From NCBI GenBank assembly GCA_019637225.1, contig JAHBWC010000002.1:62001-126000 (forward strand): a DNA stretch of 64,000 bases, read 5' to 3'. Position numbers and translations under genes: made by a program. Below are positions 18,063 to 27,227 of the stretch, in pieces (position 1 is the first letter of the stretch; the number at the start of each line of letters is the position of its first letter). Below the pieces are notes generated by a model, which was not told where the DNA came from, searched no databases, and was given only the letters and a program-made list of their open reading frames with translations. The DNA is from Labilithrix sp. Lineage in GTDB: Bacteria > Myxococcota_A > Polyangia > Polyangiales > Polyangiaceae.

Positions 18063-19445
18063 TCACGCCGTCGACTCGAGCGCCCGCGCGCCGAGGTGCC
18101 CCGAGAACCACTTCGCCGCGGAGTGCGCCACGCGATCGAGCGCGCCGGGCTCTTCGAAGAGGTGCGTCGCGTCGGGCACGATCTCGAGGAGCTTCTCGCA
18201 CCCGAGGAAGTACAGCGTCTCGCGGTTGAGCGTCAGCACCTCGCCGTCGAGCCCTCCGACGAGCAAGAGCGTCGGGGCCTCGACACGATTGAGCGCCTCC
18301 TCGGCGAGATCCGGTCGGCCGCCGCGCGAGACGATGGCGCGAACGACGCCGGGCCGCTCGGCCGCCGCGATCAGCGCCGCCGCCGCCCCCGTGCTCGCGC
18401 CGAAGTAGCCGATCTCGAGGCCCTGCGTCTCGCGCTCCTGCCGCGCCCAATCGGTCGCCGCGCCGAGGCGCGAGGCGAGGAGCGAGACGTCGAAGCGCAA
18501 GTGCGCGGTGCGCGCGTCGACCGCCTCTTCCTCTTCCGTCAGGAGATCGAAGAGCAGCGTGGCGAGCCCGGCCTGGTGGAGCACGCTCGCGACGTACTGG
18601 TTTCTTGGGCTGTGACGGCTGCTCCCGCTTCCGTGCGCGAAGAGGACGAGCCCCCGCGCGTCCGGCGGGATGGTGAGCCTGCCGTCGAGGAGCGCGCCGT
18701 CGGCCGGGATCTTCACCTCGCGTTGCTTCGTCACGCGGACGCGCTCCGATTTTCCGGGTGCTCGCGTCGCGGCCGGCTCGCGCTCTTGCGTGGCACGCTC
18801 CGCTCGGGCGCGCGCGAGCAGCTCGACCACGTCGTCGTCGGTGGTCGGCGAGAAGTCCTCGTACCAGGGGCTGACGGCGTAGAAGGTCTCCTCCGGGTGG
18901 AGACAGACGATCTCGTCGGCGACGGCGGCGAGCTCGTCCAGCGTCTCGGACGCTCCGACGGGCACGGCGAGCACGATCTCACCGGCGCCGCGCGCCCGCA
19001 GGGTCTGGAGGGCCGCGCGGGCCGTGCCGCCGGTGGCCACGCCGTCGTCGACGACGATCACGGTCTTGCCGCGGACGTCGAGCGGCTCGGAGCCCTCGCG
19101 GAAGCGTCGCACCTGCGCGGCGACCGCCGCCCGCTTCGTCGCGATGATGTCCTCGAGCTCGCCCTCGGCGACACCGAGGCGATCCATCGTGTCGCGGTCG
19201 ACGTAGACGGAGCCGTCCTCGCCCACCGCGCCGAGGCCGAGCTCCGGCTGGAGCGGTGCGCCGAGCTTGCGGACGACGCAGATGTCGAGCGGGACCTCGA
19301 GCGCACGCGCGACCTCGTACGCGACCGGTACGCCTCCGCGCGGCAGGCCGAGGACGAGCGCCGACGCGCGGCGGTACGCGCCGAGGTGCGAGGCGAGCTT
19401 CTGCCCTGCGTCGCGGCGATCCCGGAACAGCTTCCGTGGGCTCAT
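18063..19445 (-). CDS. Phosphoribosyltransferase / alpha-beta hydrolase fusion
   Basis: This is a 460-residue two-domain cytoplasmic protein. Residues 1-215 are a type I phosphoribosyltransferase: LGLPRGGVPVAYEVA, DICVVRKLGAP and the PRPP loop VIVVDDGVATGGTA. After a charged linker, residues 245-455 are an alpha/beta hydrolase of the dienelactone-hydrolase type: LVLFAHGSGSS, nucleophile elbow GASTGAAAA, Asp in VGGLDGEVL and His in DATHLFEEPG. The same fusion occurs in other actinobacterial and proteobacterial genomes and its substrate is not established. A stand-alone minus-strand unit is likely: 185 bases separate it from the M50 gene behind it. Domain calls are firm. Confidence 0.88.
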   Translation of the reverse strand: MSPRKLFRDRRDAGQKLASHLGAYRRASALVLGLPRGGVPVAYEVARALEVPLDICVVRKLGAPLQPELGLGAVGEDGSVYVDRDTMDRLGVAEGELEDIIATKRAAVAAQVRRFREGSEPLDVRGKTVIVVDDGVATGGTARAALQTLRARGAGEIVLAVPVGASETLDELAAVADEIVCLHPEETFYAVSPWYEDFSPTTDDDVVELLARARAERATQEREPAATRAPGKSERVRVTKQREVKIPADGALLDGRLTIPPDARGLVLFAHGSGSSRHSPRNQYVASVLHQAGLATLLFDLLTEEEEAVDARTAHLRFDVSLLASRLGAATDWARQERETQGLEIGYFGASTGAAAALIAAAERPGVVRAIVSRGGRPDLAEEALNRVEAPTLLLVGGLDGEVLTLNRETLYFLGCEKLLEIVPDATHLFEEPGALDRVAHSAAKWFSGHLGARALESTA

Positions 19446-19630
19446 GCCAGTGGCCCTTCAACATCGGTGCCGAGCGTGCGGCGGTCCGACCGTGCCTCGC
19501 CACACGCGCGCGCCGCTGCCGAGGCGTCCCGGACGCCGAGGCGCCGATCGTCGGCCTGCGCGATCGCCGCGCCGCACTCCGCGCTCGGCGTCGGGCCGAG
19601 CTCGCCGCGAGCCGATGGGTCGCGCCGCGC

Positions 19631-20875
19631 TCAGCCGGCGGGCTCGGGCTGGAGCGAGAGCCACTTCAAGATGTCCTGTCGCCGGATGAAGCCGCTCAGC
19701 CGCCCGTGATCCACGACGGGCAGCTGCTCGAGATCGCGTTCCGCGAGGCACTCGAGCGCGGCGCTCGCGTCCGCGTCGGCTTCGATCTTCGGCAGCTCGC
19801 TCGCCGGCGTCATGACCTGCCGAACGGTGACGGTCGGCCAGTCGGCGTTCGGGACGAGCTGGATGTCGCGCACGGAGATCGCCCCACTCAGGTCGTCGCC
19901 TTCGAGGACGGGGAACGAGGTCTGATCGCTCCGCATGACGTGGTGACGCACGAGCTCGGCGAGGGTCATGTCGGGGACGACCGTGTCGAGGCCCGCGCGC
20001 ATCACCTCGCGCACCGGGAGGTGGGCGAGGCGCGTCCGGACGCGAAGCGCGGCCCAGCTCGCGCGCGCGGCGTGGTTAAGAAACCACCCGATGAGCGCCA
20101 CCCAGAGGCCACCGCCGATGCCGGTCCCGAAGAACGGGACCCGGTAGCCGAGCGCCATCAGCAAGCCGACGGTGATGAGCGCCCAGCCCACGGCGCGCCC
20201 GGCTCCCGACGCCCAGCGCGTCGCTGTGTCGAAGTTGCCCGTCGCCCACCAGAGCAGGGCGCGGAGGAGGCGCCCGCCGTCGAGAGGGAAGCCGGGGACG
20301 AGGTTGAAGAGCGCGAGCATCACGTTCAGCGGTCCGAGCCAGAGGAGCACCGTCGCGATCGGGCCGGCCACCCGGACGAGCTGCTCCGGATCGGACGGAA
20401 GCCCACCGGCGAGCAGCGCGAGCTGGACGCCGGTGAAGCTCGCGACGATGCCGATGAACAGGCTGGTGAGCGGGCCCACGGCGGCCATGAAGAGCTCCGC
20501 TTTCGGCGATGACGGCTCGCCGTGCATGTGGGCCATGCCGCCGAAGACGAAGAGCGTGATGCGCGGGACGTTCACGCCGACGAGCTTGCCCACGAGCGCA
20601 TGGGACAGCTCGTGGACGAGGATCGACGCGAAGAACGCGACGGAGGCGGCGACGGCGACCGTCCATTGGAGCAGGAGGCTCCACTGCGGGTGCCAGCGCG
20701 GCAGCGCGCCGGCTCCGAGCCCGACCGCGACGAGCCCGAAGATGATGGCCAGGCTCCAGTCGATGTAGATCTCGATCCCCGCGATCTGCCCGAGGCGCAG
20801 CCCGCCGATCGGGCTGCTGACGTGGGGGCGCGCCCTGATCTGCGGCGGCGGTGCATCGGTCGTCCGAGGTGCCAT
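19631..20875 (-). CDS. M50 site-2 protease with two CBS domains
   Basis: This is a 414-residue intramembrane zinc protease of the S2P/M50 family. Zinc motif HELSHALVG sits in a membrane segment and the second ligand motif is NLVPGFPLDGGRLL. About six hydrophobic segments span residues 25-250. The C-terminal part holds two CBS modules (VMRAGLDTVVPDMTLAEL..., VMTPASELPKIEADADAS...), which bind adenine nucleotides and probably tune activity. Such SpoIVFB-like proteases cut membrane-bound regulators; the substrate here is unknown. It diverges from the HU-like gene across a long intergenic region. Confidence 0.92.
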   Translation of the reverse strand: MAPRTTDAPPPQIRARPHVSSPIGGLRLGQIAGIEIYIDWSLAIIFGLVAVGLGAGALPRWHPQWSLLLQWTVAVAASVAFFASILVHELSHALVGKLVGVNVPRITLFVFGGMAHMHGEPSSPKAELFMAAVGPLTSLFIGIVASFTGVQLALLAGGLPSDPEQLVRVAGPIATVLLWLGPLNVMLALFNLVPGFPLDGGRLLRALLWWATGNFDTATRWASGAGRAVGWALITVGLLMALGYRVPFFGTGIGGGLWVALIGWFLNHAARASWAALRVRTRLAHLPVREVMRAGLDTVVPDMTLAELVRHHVMRSDQTSFPVLEGDDLSGAISVRDIQLVPNADWPTVTVRQVMTPASELPKIEADADASAALECLAERDLEQLPVVDHGRLSGFIRRQDILKWLSLQPEPAG

Positions 20876-21288
20876 GCGCGTCGTGAGAGCACACCGCGTA
20901 CCGCGGCTCTCGGTGAGCGCCGGCGTGCGCTCGCGTCCAGAGCCGCGCGCCGCGTGCGGCTCTCGCCCGTCGAGGCGCCGTTTTTCGCCCGGAAACGCGC
21001 GCGATCCATTCGATCAAAACGTTGCCCCAAAACCCGCGGCATTCCTCGATTCATCGGAGGTGCTTCGAGCGCCCGACGCGAGGTCGGCGTGCCCCCGGAC
21101 ACCGTGACGTCCGGACCGTCGCGCTCCCGGATCGGGGTCGCGAAGCTCGCGTCGTGGAGCCGCTCGACTCGAGCCGAGCAGCCGGTGACCCGGTTCGAAA
21201 GAGCGAAATTCAGCGCTCCAGGCGCTGAATTTCGGTTGCTCTGCCGTGCGGACCGCTCTACCCCTGTTTGCTGAAACGAGGTGGACTC
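20876..21288. other. Divergent intergenic region between M50 protease and HU genes
   Basis: These 413 bases hold no convincing gene on either strand. The only clear structure is the hairpin at 21204-21234 near the HU gene. No tRNA or small-ORF signal was seen; promoters for both flanking genes must lie here but no strong -35/-10 pair stands out. Confidence 0.5.
21204..21234. promoter_or_regulatory. Perfect 13-bp hairpin upstream of the HU-like gene
   Basis: CGAAATTCAGCGC (21204-21216) is the exact complement of GCGCTGAATTTCG (21222-21234) with a five-base loop. It ends 54 bases before the HU ATG. It could be an operator, a leader hairpin that stabilises or attenuates the mRNA, or a terminator protecting the HU gene. 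Its AT content is higher than its surroundings. The function is inferred. Confidence 0.5.
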
Positions 21289-21621
21289 ATGGCAAAGGGT
21301 GCGAAGAAGACGACCAACAAGCCGCTCTCGAAGAGCGCGATCCTCGAAGCCGTCACCGAGGCGGTGGGCGAAGAGCTCTCCCGCAAGCAGGTGAAGCTCG
21401 TCGTCGAGACGCTCGTCGAGGTCGGTCATCGGGAGCTCAAGAAGAACGGCATCTTCGTGTTGCCGGGCTTCGCGAAGTTCGTCGTCGTGAAGAAGCCGGC
21501 CCGTCCGGCGCGTGAGGGAATCAACCCCTTCACGAAGGAGAAGCAGAAGTTCGCCGCCAAGCCGGCGAGCAAGGCCGTCCGCGCCCGCCCCGTGAAGGCG
21601 GTCAAGGACGCGGTGACCTGA
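21289..21621 (+). CDS. HU-family DNA-binding protein with basic tail
   Basis: This is a 110-residue nucleoid protein. Residues 12-85 follow the HU/IHF fold (LSKSAILEAVTEAVGE, VVETLVEVGHRELKKNGIFVLPGFAKFVV) and INPFTKEKQ matches the DNA-binding arm. The usual family length is 90; here an Ala/Lys-rich extension (AKPASKAVRARPVKAVKDAVT region) adds a histone-like tail, as in some myxobacterial HU variants. The ATG at 21289 has GAGGTG seven bases upstream. A terminator-like hairpin follows 25 bases after the stop. It is likely an abundant, singly transcribed gene. Confidence 0.9.
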   Translation: MAKGAKKTTNKPLSKSAILEAVTEAVGEELSRKQVKLVVETLVEVGHRELKKNGIFVLPGFAKFVVVKKPARPAREGINPFTKEKQKFAAKPASKAVRARPVKAVKDAVT

Positions 21622-21646
21622 GAAGTACTGTCGAGCACCACGAAGA

Positions 21647-21690
21647 GCGGGTCAGAGTCGCCGCCACATTCCGGAGACACTCTGACCCGC
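21647..21690 (+). terminator. Terminator-like hairpin after the HU gene
   Basis: GCGGGTCAGAGT (21647-21658) and ACTCTGACCCGC (21679-21690) form a perfect 12-base stem with a 20-base loop, 25 bases past the stop codon. No T-run follows, so rho-independent termination is plausible rather than certain. Confidence 0.5.
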
Positions 21691-21811
21691 GTCGTTGGCC
21701 CGTGCCGCCACGAGCGTTCCGGCGGGCCTGTCATGAAGTCGAGCTCCGCGCGCGCGTGTGTGGTGGGAAGCTCGTACGGCTCCGCGCCGTATGGGGACGA
21801 GGAGCGAGCGA

Positions 21812-24133
21812 ATGGCCTTCGATGCGATCGCCTACGGGCCGGACGATCTCTGCCTTCTGACGATCGACGGCGCGGAGCTGCTCGCGTACGACGCCGTGAC
21901 CGAGGGGCCGAAGTGGCGCCTCTCGTTCGAGCACGCCCTCGTCGCCGTGCTGTTCGTCGATCCCCAGGCGCTGCCGGCGGGGCAGGGGGGAAGCCCATGG
22001 CGATCGCCGGGGGCGACCGGTCGCTCGGTCCTGGCGCTCGACGCCGAGGGGCATCTCCACCTCGTCGATCCGACGCTCGGGCAGGTCTCGGCCAAGCTCG
22101 GGCCGTTCGGCAAGCCGCGCGCGCTCGCGTCGTCGCCGGCGGCCGCCGCCGTCGCCCTCGCCGTCGACGACGCGGTCTTCGTGCTGCGGAGCGGTGCGCG
22201 CATCGACGTCCCGCTGAGCGCGAGCGCGAGCGGGCACGTGACGGCGCTCGCCTTCTCGGCCGACGGCGCGACGCTCGCCGCGGGCACGGACAAGGGCGAG
22301 CTCCGGATGTTCCACGTCGCCGAGGCCCCCGAGGAGACGTTCCGCGCGGACCTCCGCGGCGCCGTCTCCGACCTCGCGCAGCACCCGAGCGGCTCCTGGC
22401 TCATCGCCGGTCGCGACGGCGTGTCTTCGGTCGGGCCTTCCGGCGTGGCGCGCCTCGAGAAGCTCCCGGCCGGCGTGAAGCGCGCGCGCTTCGACGCGAA
22501 CGGCGGGCGCGTCGCGATCCAGCGCTCGGACAGGAGCGTGATCGTCTACGAGTGGCCGAGCCTCTCGGTCACGATGCGGATCGAATACACGGATCGACCC
22601 GTCCACGGCATCGCGTTCGGACCCGGAAACTGGCTCGGCCTCGCGCTCGACCACGGCGACGGGAACAAGATCGACGTGGTGACGTCCTCCACGCACCGGA
22701 CCGACACGCACGCGGGGCGCGAGCACCGGTCGTGGACGCTCATGGTCGAAGGCAAGGCCGAGCGCCTCTCGGCCAAGGAGGCCGAGGACATCAAGCGGAT
22801 GAAGGCGGCGTTCCACGCGCCGCCGAAGAGCAACGGCAACGGCGTCGGCGCGCGCATCGGGATCGGCGCGATGATCTCGATCGCCCTCCTCGCCGTGCGC
22901 GTGTGCGTCCGCTCGTCGACGCCGCACACCTCCTACAACTACAAGCCGAACGTCCTCGGCACGGCGCCGCTCGGTACGAGCTGCGATCGCGCGTGCGCGC
23001 GGGGCCGCATCGAGCGGCTCGCGATCGACTGCGAGAGCGCCACGCTCGCCTGTTCGGACGACGCAAACGCCGCGCTGAAGGCCCTCGCCGACGGCGACTG
23101 CGCGGGGGCGAAGGCGGCGCTGGGGCGGATCGAGTCCGTCCCGACCTCTCCGGGGAGGGGTGGCGACGCCCCGCTCTTCGGGGCGAACCGCCTGCTCGCC
23201 AAGTTCGGCCTCGACGAGGCGTGCGCCAGTGGCGCCATCCGCCCGCGTCCGGTGACGCATGCCCAGCTCGTCACGCTGACCGGCCCCACGCGCGAGCCTA
23301 CCGTCGAGCGCATCCCCGACGCAGAGCCCGGTGAGCAGCCGCGGGCGGTGTGGGTCGCGCCCGACGGGACCGCCTTCATCGCGACGACCGCGCCGGACGA
23401 CGCTCCCCGGCGTAAGTGTGTCGTCTATCGGCGGACGAAGGCGGGTGAGTGGGCCACGGTCCACGAGGCTCTCGGAGGCACGCGCGCGTCGCTCTTCGGG
23501 CGAACGTCTTCGGACGTGTACCTGATGACCAACACCGCCCTCGAGCGCTTCGACGGGGCGACGTGGAAGGCTGTGCCCGCGCCGTCGCTCGACCACCTCA
23601 GCTCCGCCACCGTGAGCGGCGCCGACGTGTTCTTCGCCGGGCTGAGCGACGCGGTCGGGCAGGTGCATCGGCGTCGTGGTGACACGTGGACCAAGGAGCC
23701 TGTCCCCGAGGGCCTCATCGTCACCGAGGTCTTCGGCGGCGGTGCGTCCGTCTGGGCGCTCGCGGACGATCCCGAGTCGGAGCAGGCGCTCCTCCAGCGC
23801 TCTTCCGCCGGGGCGTGGGTGGTCCGCACGCCGTCGGGCGACGCGGGCTCGTCGACGATGTACTCGGTCTGGACGAGCCCGACGGGAGACACCTTCGTCG
23901 CGACGGACGAGGGCGTGCTTCGCTCGACGAACGGCGCCTCGTGGAAGACGCTCGAGACACCGGGCGTCGTCACGTCGTTGTGGGGTCGGTCGAGCCGCGA
24001 CGTCTACGGCACCTCGGTGTTCGGCCTCGTCCACTACGACGGGTCGAAGTGGACGGAGACCTCGTATTCCGGCCGCATCGGCGCCGTCTCCGGCACGGCG
24101 ACGGAGTTGTTCGTCGTCCGCGCCGCGGAGTGA
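21812..24133 (+). CDS. Double beta-propeller membrane protein (WD40-like)
   Basis: This is a 773-residue protein with an N-terminal propeller of WD40-like blades (LALDAEGHLHLVDP, VTALAFSADGATLAAGTDKGELRMF), a charged stretch and a single hydrophobic helix near residues 348-368 (ARIGIGAMISIALLAVRV). A Cys-containing outer segment and a second propeller with repeated W-containing blades (FDGATWKAVP, STNGASWKTLETPG, YDGSKWTET) follow. It has no N-terminal signal, so the first propeller is predicted in the cytoplasm and the second in the periplasm. ATG 21812 has GGAG eight bases upstream; ATGs at 21791 and 21758 are alternatives. It converges on the signalling operon. It may couple an outside event to the cell interior, but no partner or enzymatic motif is visible. 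Confidence 0.75.
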   Translation: MAFDAIAYGPDDLCLLTIDGAELLAYDAVTEGPKWRLSFEHALVAVLFVDPQALPAGQGGSPWRSPGATGRSVLALDAEGHLHLVDPTLGQVSAKLGPFGKPRALASSPAAAAVALAVDDAVFVLRSGARIDVPLSASASGHVTALAFSADGATLAAGTDKGELRMFHVAEAPEETFRADLRGAVSDLAQHPSGSWLIAGRDGVSSVGPSGVARLEKLPAGVKRARFDANGGRVAIQRSDRSVIVYEWPSLSVTMRIEYTDRPVHGIAFGPGNWLGLALDHGDGNKIDVVTSSTHRTDTHAGREHRSWTLMVEGKAERLSAKEAEDIKRMKAAFHAPPKSNGNGVGARIGIGAMISIALLAVRVCVRSSTPHTSYNYKPNVLGTAPLGTSCDRACARGRIERLAIDCESATLACSDDANAALKALADGDCAGAKAALGRIESVPTSPGRGGDAPLFGANRLLAKFGLDEACASGAIRPRPVTHAQLVTLTGPTREPTVERIPDAEPGEQPRAVWVAPDGTAFIATTAPDDAPRRKCVVYRRTKAGEWATVHEALGGTRASLFGRTSSDVYLMTNTALERFDGATWKAVPAPSLDHLSSATVSGADVFFAGLSDAVGQVHRRRGDTWTKEPVPEGLIVTEVFGGGASVWALADDPESEQALLQRSSAGAWVVRTPSGDAGSSTMYSVWTSPTGDTFVATDEGVLRSTNGASWKTLETPGVVTSLWGRSSRDVYGTSVFGLVHYDGSKWTETSYSGRIGAVSGTATELFVVRAAE

Positions 24134-24156
24134 GCGCGCTCGCGACCGCCGGCGCG

Positions 24157-24172
24157 TGACGCCCCGGCGTCA
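24157..24172. terminator. Palindrome at the convergent junction 24133/24170
   Basis: TGACGCC and GGCGTCA are exact complements separated by two bases, and the second arm contains the stop codon of the minus-strand kinase gene. It may serve as a terminator for the four-gene signalling operon; the tiny loop makes this weak. Confidence 0.3.
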
Positions 24173-25267
24173 GAGCGGGAGCTTCAGGCGGAAGACGGCG
24201 CCCTGCGGCTGATGGTCGGCGATCGAGATCTCGCCGCCATGCGCCTCGATCGCCATCCGACAGAAGACGAGCCCTAGCCCGCGGCTCGTCCGATCGATCG
24301 CCGAGCCGTCGACCTGCGCGTACTTGTCGAAGATCCGCTCGCGGCGCTCGGGCGGGATCCCAGGGCCCTCGTCCGTGACCTCGAGCACGAGCGCGCCGTC
24401 GTCCACCCGGGCCACGACGTCGATCGCTCCGTCCGACGGCGTGTACCTCAGGGAGTTGTCGAGCAGGTTCTCGAGCGTGCGACGCAAGAGCAGCGGATCG
24501 ACCTGGATCGGCGCGAGGTCGGGCGCGACCTCGACCCGGAGCGTCTGCCGACGGCTCTCGGCGCGGCGCCGCGCCGGGCCCTCGACCTCGCGGAGGAGCG
24601 CCGCGACGTCGACCTCGGCGCGGCTCGGGGAGAGCGCTCCGCTCTCGGCGCGGCTGATGTCGAGGAGGTTCATGACCATCTGATGCATCGCCTCCGTCGA
24701 CGCCATCATGTCTTCGACGGCGGCCTTCGGTTCGCCGCTCACGTCGGAGGTGCTCAGGACGAAGTCGCCGTTCGCCAGGATGCCGGCGAGGGGGTTCTTG
24801 AGATCGTGAACGAGGAGCGACGTGAGCAGCTCCTTCTGGCGCTGCACCGTGAGGAGCGCGTCGCGATCGCGCCGTAGCTCGTTCTGAAGCCGCGAGATGC
24901 GGATCAGCGACCGCACGCGGATCAAGAGCTCCGTCCGGTGGAACGGCTTGCCGAGGAAGTCGTCGGCTCCCGAGACGAGCGCCTTGTCGTGCGTCTCGTG
25001 ATCGTGGAGCGCGGTCAAGAAGAGGACGGGCACCTCGTCGCCTCCGGGCAGCGCCCGCAGGCGACGGCACGTCTCGAAGCCGTCCATCCCCGGCATCATG
25101 ACGTCGAGCAGAACGAGATCGATCGCGCCCGCCGCGAACGCGGAGAGCGCCTGCGCGCCGCTCTCAGCCTGCGTGACGGTGTAGCCGGCCGCGTCGAGCT
25201 GCGCCTCGACGAGCAGCCGGTTCGCCGCGTTGTCGTCGACGACGAGCACGTGTCCGGAAGTGCTCAT
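24170..25267 (-). CDS. Receiver-histidine kinase
   Basis: This is a 365-residue soluble signalling protein with an N-terminal receiver (HVLVVDDNAAN, phosphoacceptor Asp55 in LLDVMMPGMDG, Lys in LGKPFHR). A short coil and HisKA domain follow (LLVHDLKNPLAG, His154), then HATPase_c (N-box NLLDNSLRYTP, G1 DEGPGIP, G2 SRGLGLVFC). Phosphate can therefore enter at the receiver and influence the kinase, or the reverse. No membrane segment or sensor domain is present, so input probably comes from its operon partners. Its ATG overlaps the stop of the single-domain receiver gene by four bases (ATGA). It is the last gene of the four-gene operon. Confidence 0.93.
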   Translation of the reverse strand: MSTSGHVLVVDDNAANRLLVEAQLDAAGYTVTQAESGAQALSAFAAGAIDLVLLDVMMPGMDGFETCRRLRALPGGDEVPVLFLTALHDHETHDKALVSGADDFLGKPFHRTELLIRVRSLIRISRLQNELRRDRDALLTVQRQKELLTSLLVHDLKNPLAGILANGDFVLSTSDVSGEPKAAVEDMMASTEAMHQMVMNLLDISRAESGALSPSRAEVDVAALLREVEGPARRRAESRRQTLRVEVAPDLAPIQVDPLLLRRTLENLLDNSLRYTPSDGAIDVVARVDDGALVLEVTDEGPGIPPERRERIFDKYAQVDGSAIDRTSRGLGLVFCRMAIEAHGGEISIADHQPQGAVFRLKLPL

Positions 25268-25638
25268 CGGTGCTCTCCTCGGATGAAGGCCTCGACGGTG
25301 GGGCCGAACGCCCGCGTGTCGATGGGCTTGCTGACGTAGCCGTCGAACCCGGCGGCGAGCAGGCGCGCGCGATCGCCGGCCATCGCGAAGGCCGTGACGG
25401 CGACGACCGGCAGCGTCGCGAGCTCCGCCTGCTCCCGGATCGAGCGGAGCACCGCCTCGCCGCCGCCGCCGGGGATCTGGACGTCGAGCAGGACGAGATC
25501 GGGGACGCGCGCAGCGAGCGCGCGCGCCGCCTCGTCGACGTTGCGCGCCTCGACGACCTCGTGCCCGCGGTGCTCGAGGACGTCGCGCACGAGGAGGCGG
25601 TTCATCGGGTGGTCCTCGACCACGAGGATGACGCTCAC
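25264..25638 (-). CDS. Single-domain response regulator
   Basis: This is a 124-residue free-standing CheY-like receiver. The acid pair is in VVEDHPMNR, the phosphoacceptor Asp in LLDVQIPGGGG, the switch Thr in VAVTAFAM and the Lys in YVSKPID. There is no output domain, so it probably shuttles phosphate between the two kinases of this operon or acts on a protein target. The start abuts the stop of the upstream PAS kinase gene and its end overlaps the next gene, which implies coupled translation and matched amounts. It resembles the DivK/CheY class of shuttle receivers. Confidence 0.9.
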   Translation of the reverse strand: MSVILVVEDHPMNRLLVRDVLEHRGHEVVEARNVDEAARALAARVPDLVLLDVQIPGGGGEAVLRSIREQAELATLPVVAVTAFAMAGDRARLLAAGFDGYVSKPIDTRAFGPTVEAFIRGEHR

Positions 25639-27225
25639 CTACGGCTCCTCTCCGACGACGGCCCCACGGCGGAGAGCCGCGGGCGCGGGACCCCTACGTC
25701 GGGGCAACACGACGGTGAACGTGGAGCCCATGCCCAGCTCGGAGGTCACGGTGATCGTGCCGCCGTGCATCTCGACGAGGCGCTTCGTCAGGGCGAGCCC
25801 GAGGCCCGTCCCTTCGGGCTTCTCCGCCATGCCGGTGGCCTCGAGCTGCTCGAACTCCTTGAAGAGACGTGAGAGGTCCGTGCGCCGGATGCCGACACCG
25901 GTGTCCTCGACGCCGAAGCGGACGGCGCCGTCGTCGGCGCTCGCGACCACGCGCACCGCGCCGCCGTCCGGCGTGAACTTGATGCCGTTCGACACCAGGT
26001 TGTAGAGGATCTGCTTCACGCGGACGGGGTCGACGTCGAGCAGGGGCAGCGTCGTCGGGACGGAGACGTCGAGCGTGACGCCGCGCGCCGCGGCGAGCGG
26101 GCGGGTCCCGTGCTCCACGGCGTCGATGATCGCGCCGAGCTCGGTCCACTCGGGATTCAGGGCGAGCTTGCCGGCCTCGATCTTCGACAGGTCCAGGATG
26201 TCGTTGAGGAGGTTGAGGAGGTGACGCCCCGCCTGGAGGACGTTGGCTACGTAGGTCGTTTGCCGCGCCGAGAGCGGACCGGCCACCCCTTGCTCCATCA
26301 GCTCGGAGAAGCCGATGATCGCGTTGAGGGGCGTTCGCAGCTCGTGGCTCATGTTGGCGAGGAAGCCGCTCTTCGTCCGGCTCGCGAGCTCCGCCTGGAT
26401 CCTCGCGCGCCGCTCCTCCTCGATGGCGTGGCGCGGGCCGATGTCGCGCGTCGTCACGATGTATCCCTCGACGGCGGGGTCCTCGAGGCGGTCGTGCACG
26501 ATCGACTCGAGGGACCGCTCCGAGCCGTCCTTGTGACGCGCCGTGAGGTGTACCGTCCGCATCGCGCCGCGCGCCGCCTCGGCGTCGCCGCGCTCGTCGT
26601 CGGCCTCGGCTCGGCCGTCGGGGGGGGCGAGCCACGTGACGTCGCGACCGAGCAGCTCGTCCGGCCGGTAGCCGAGGAGCCGTTCCATCGCGGGGCTGAT
26701 GTAGCGAGCCTTGCCCTCACGGTCGAAGAGCGTCACCACGTCCGACGAGTGCTCGACGAGCAGCCGGTGGCGCTCCTCGCTCCGCCGCACGGCCTCCTCC
26801 GCCTGGCGCCTCTCCCGCCGCGAGGCCGCGTTGCCGAGCTCCCGCTCGATCGCCGGTCCGAGCCGGAGGAGGCTGCCCTTGACCACGTAGTCGTGCGCGC
26901 CGGCGCGCATGACGTCGACGGCCGCGGCCTCGCCGACCGTACCGGAGACGATGATGAAGGGGACGTCGATGCCGAGCTCGGCGACGAGCGCGAGAGCCTC
27001 GGGCGCGCCGAACGTCGGCAACGAGTAGTCGCAGAGCACGACGTCCCAGCGCTCCGTCGTCAGCTTCTCCTTGGCGGCGTCGCGCGTCTCGACGCGTTCG
27101 AACGTCGCCTCGTATCCCGCGCGGCGGAGGGCGATCAAGTTGAGATCCGCGTCGTCTTGAGAGTCCTCGATGAGCAGGACGCGGAGCGGGCGCGGACGGC
27201 TGGGACAGGAGGCGTCGTCGGGCAT
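25639..27225 (-). CDS. Receiver-PAS-histidine kinase
   Basis: This is a 528-residue soluble hybrid: receiver (residues 15-130, LLIEDSQDDADL, Asp in VLCDYSLP, Lys in YVVKGSL) and PAS domain (about 155-275, LLVEHSSDVVTLFDREG ... YIVTTRDIG). HisKA follows (NMSHELRTPLNAI, His294), then HATPase_c (NLVSNGIKFTP, EDTGVGI, GTGLGLALTKRLVEMHGG). The PAS domain is the only sensory module in the operon and could bind a cofactor or ligand; its ligand is not visible. ATG 27225 follows the EAL gene stop directly; a GTG at 27234 would overlap it. It probably feeds the receivers encoded alongside. Confidence 0.93.
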   Translation of the reverse strand: MPDDASCPSRPRPLRVLLIEDSQDDADLNLIALRRAGYEATFERVETRDAAKEKLTTERWDVVLCDYSLPTFGAPEALALVAELGIDVPFIIVSGTVGEAAAVDVMRAGAHDYVVKGSLLRLGPAIERELGNAASRRERRQAEEAVRRSEERHRLLVEHSSDVVTLFDREGKARYISPAMERLLGYRPDELLGRDVTWLAPPDGRAEADDERGDAEAARGAMRTVHLTARHKDGSERSLESIVHDRLEDPAVEGYIVTTRDIGPRHAIEEERRARIQAELASRTKSGFLANMSHELRTPLNAIIGFSELMEQGVAGPLSARQTTYVANVLQAGRHLLNLLNDILDLSKIEAGKLALNPEWTELGAIIDAVEHGTRPLAAARGVTLDVSVPTTLPLLDVDPVRVKQILYNLVSNGIKFTPDGGAVRVVASADDGAVRFGVEDTGVGIRRTDLSRLFKEFEQLEATGMAEKPEGTGLGLALTKRLVEMHGGTITVTSELGMGSTFTVVLPRRRGPAPAALRRGAVVGEEP

Positions 27226-27227
27226 CG

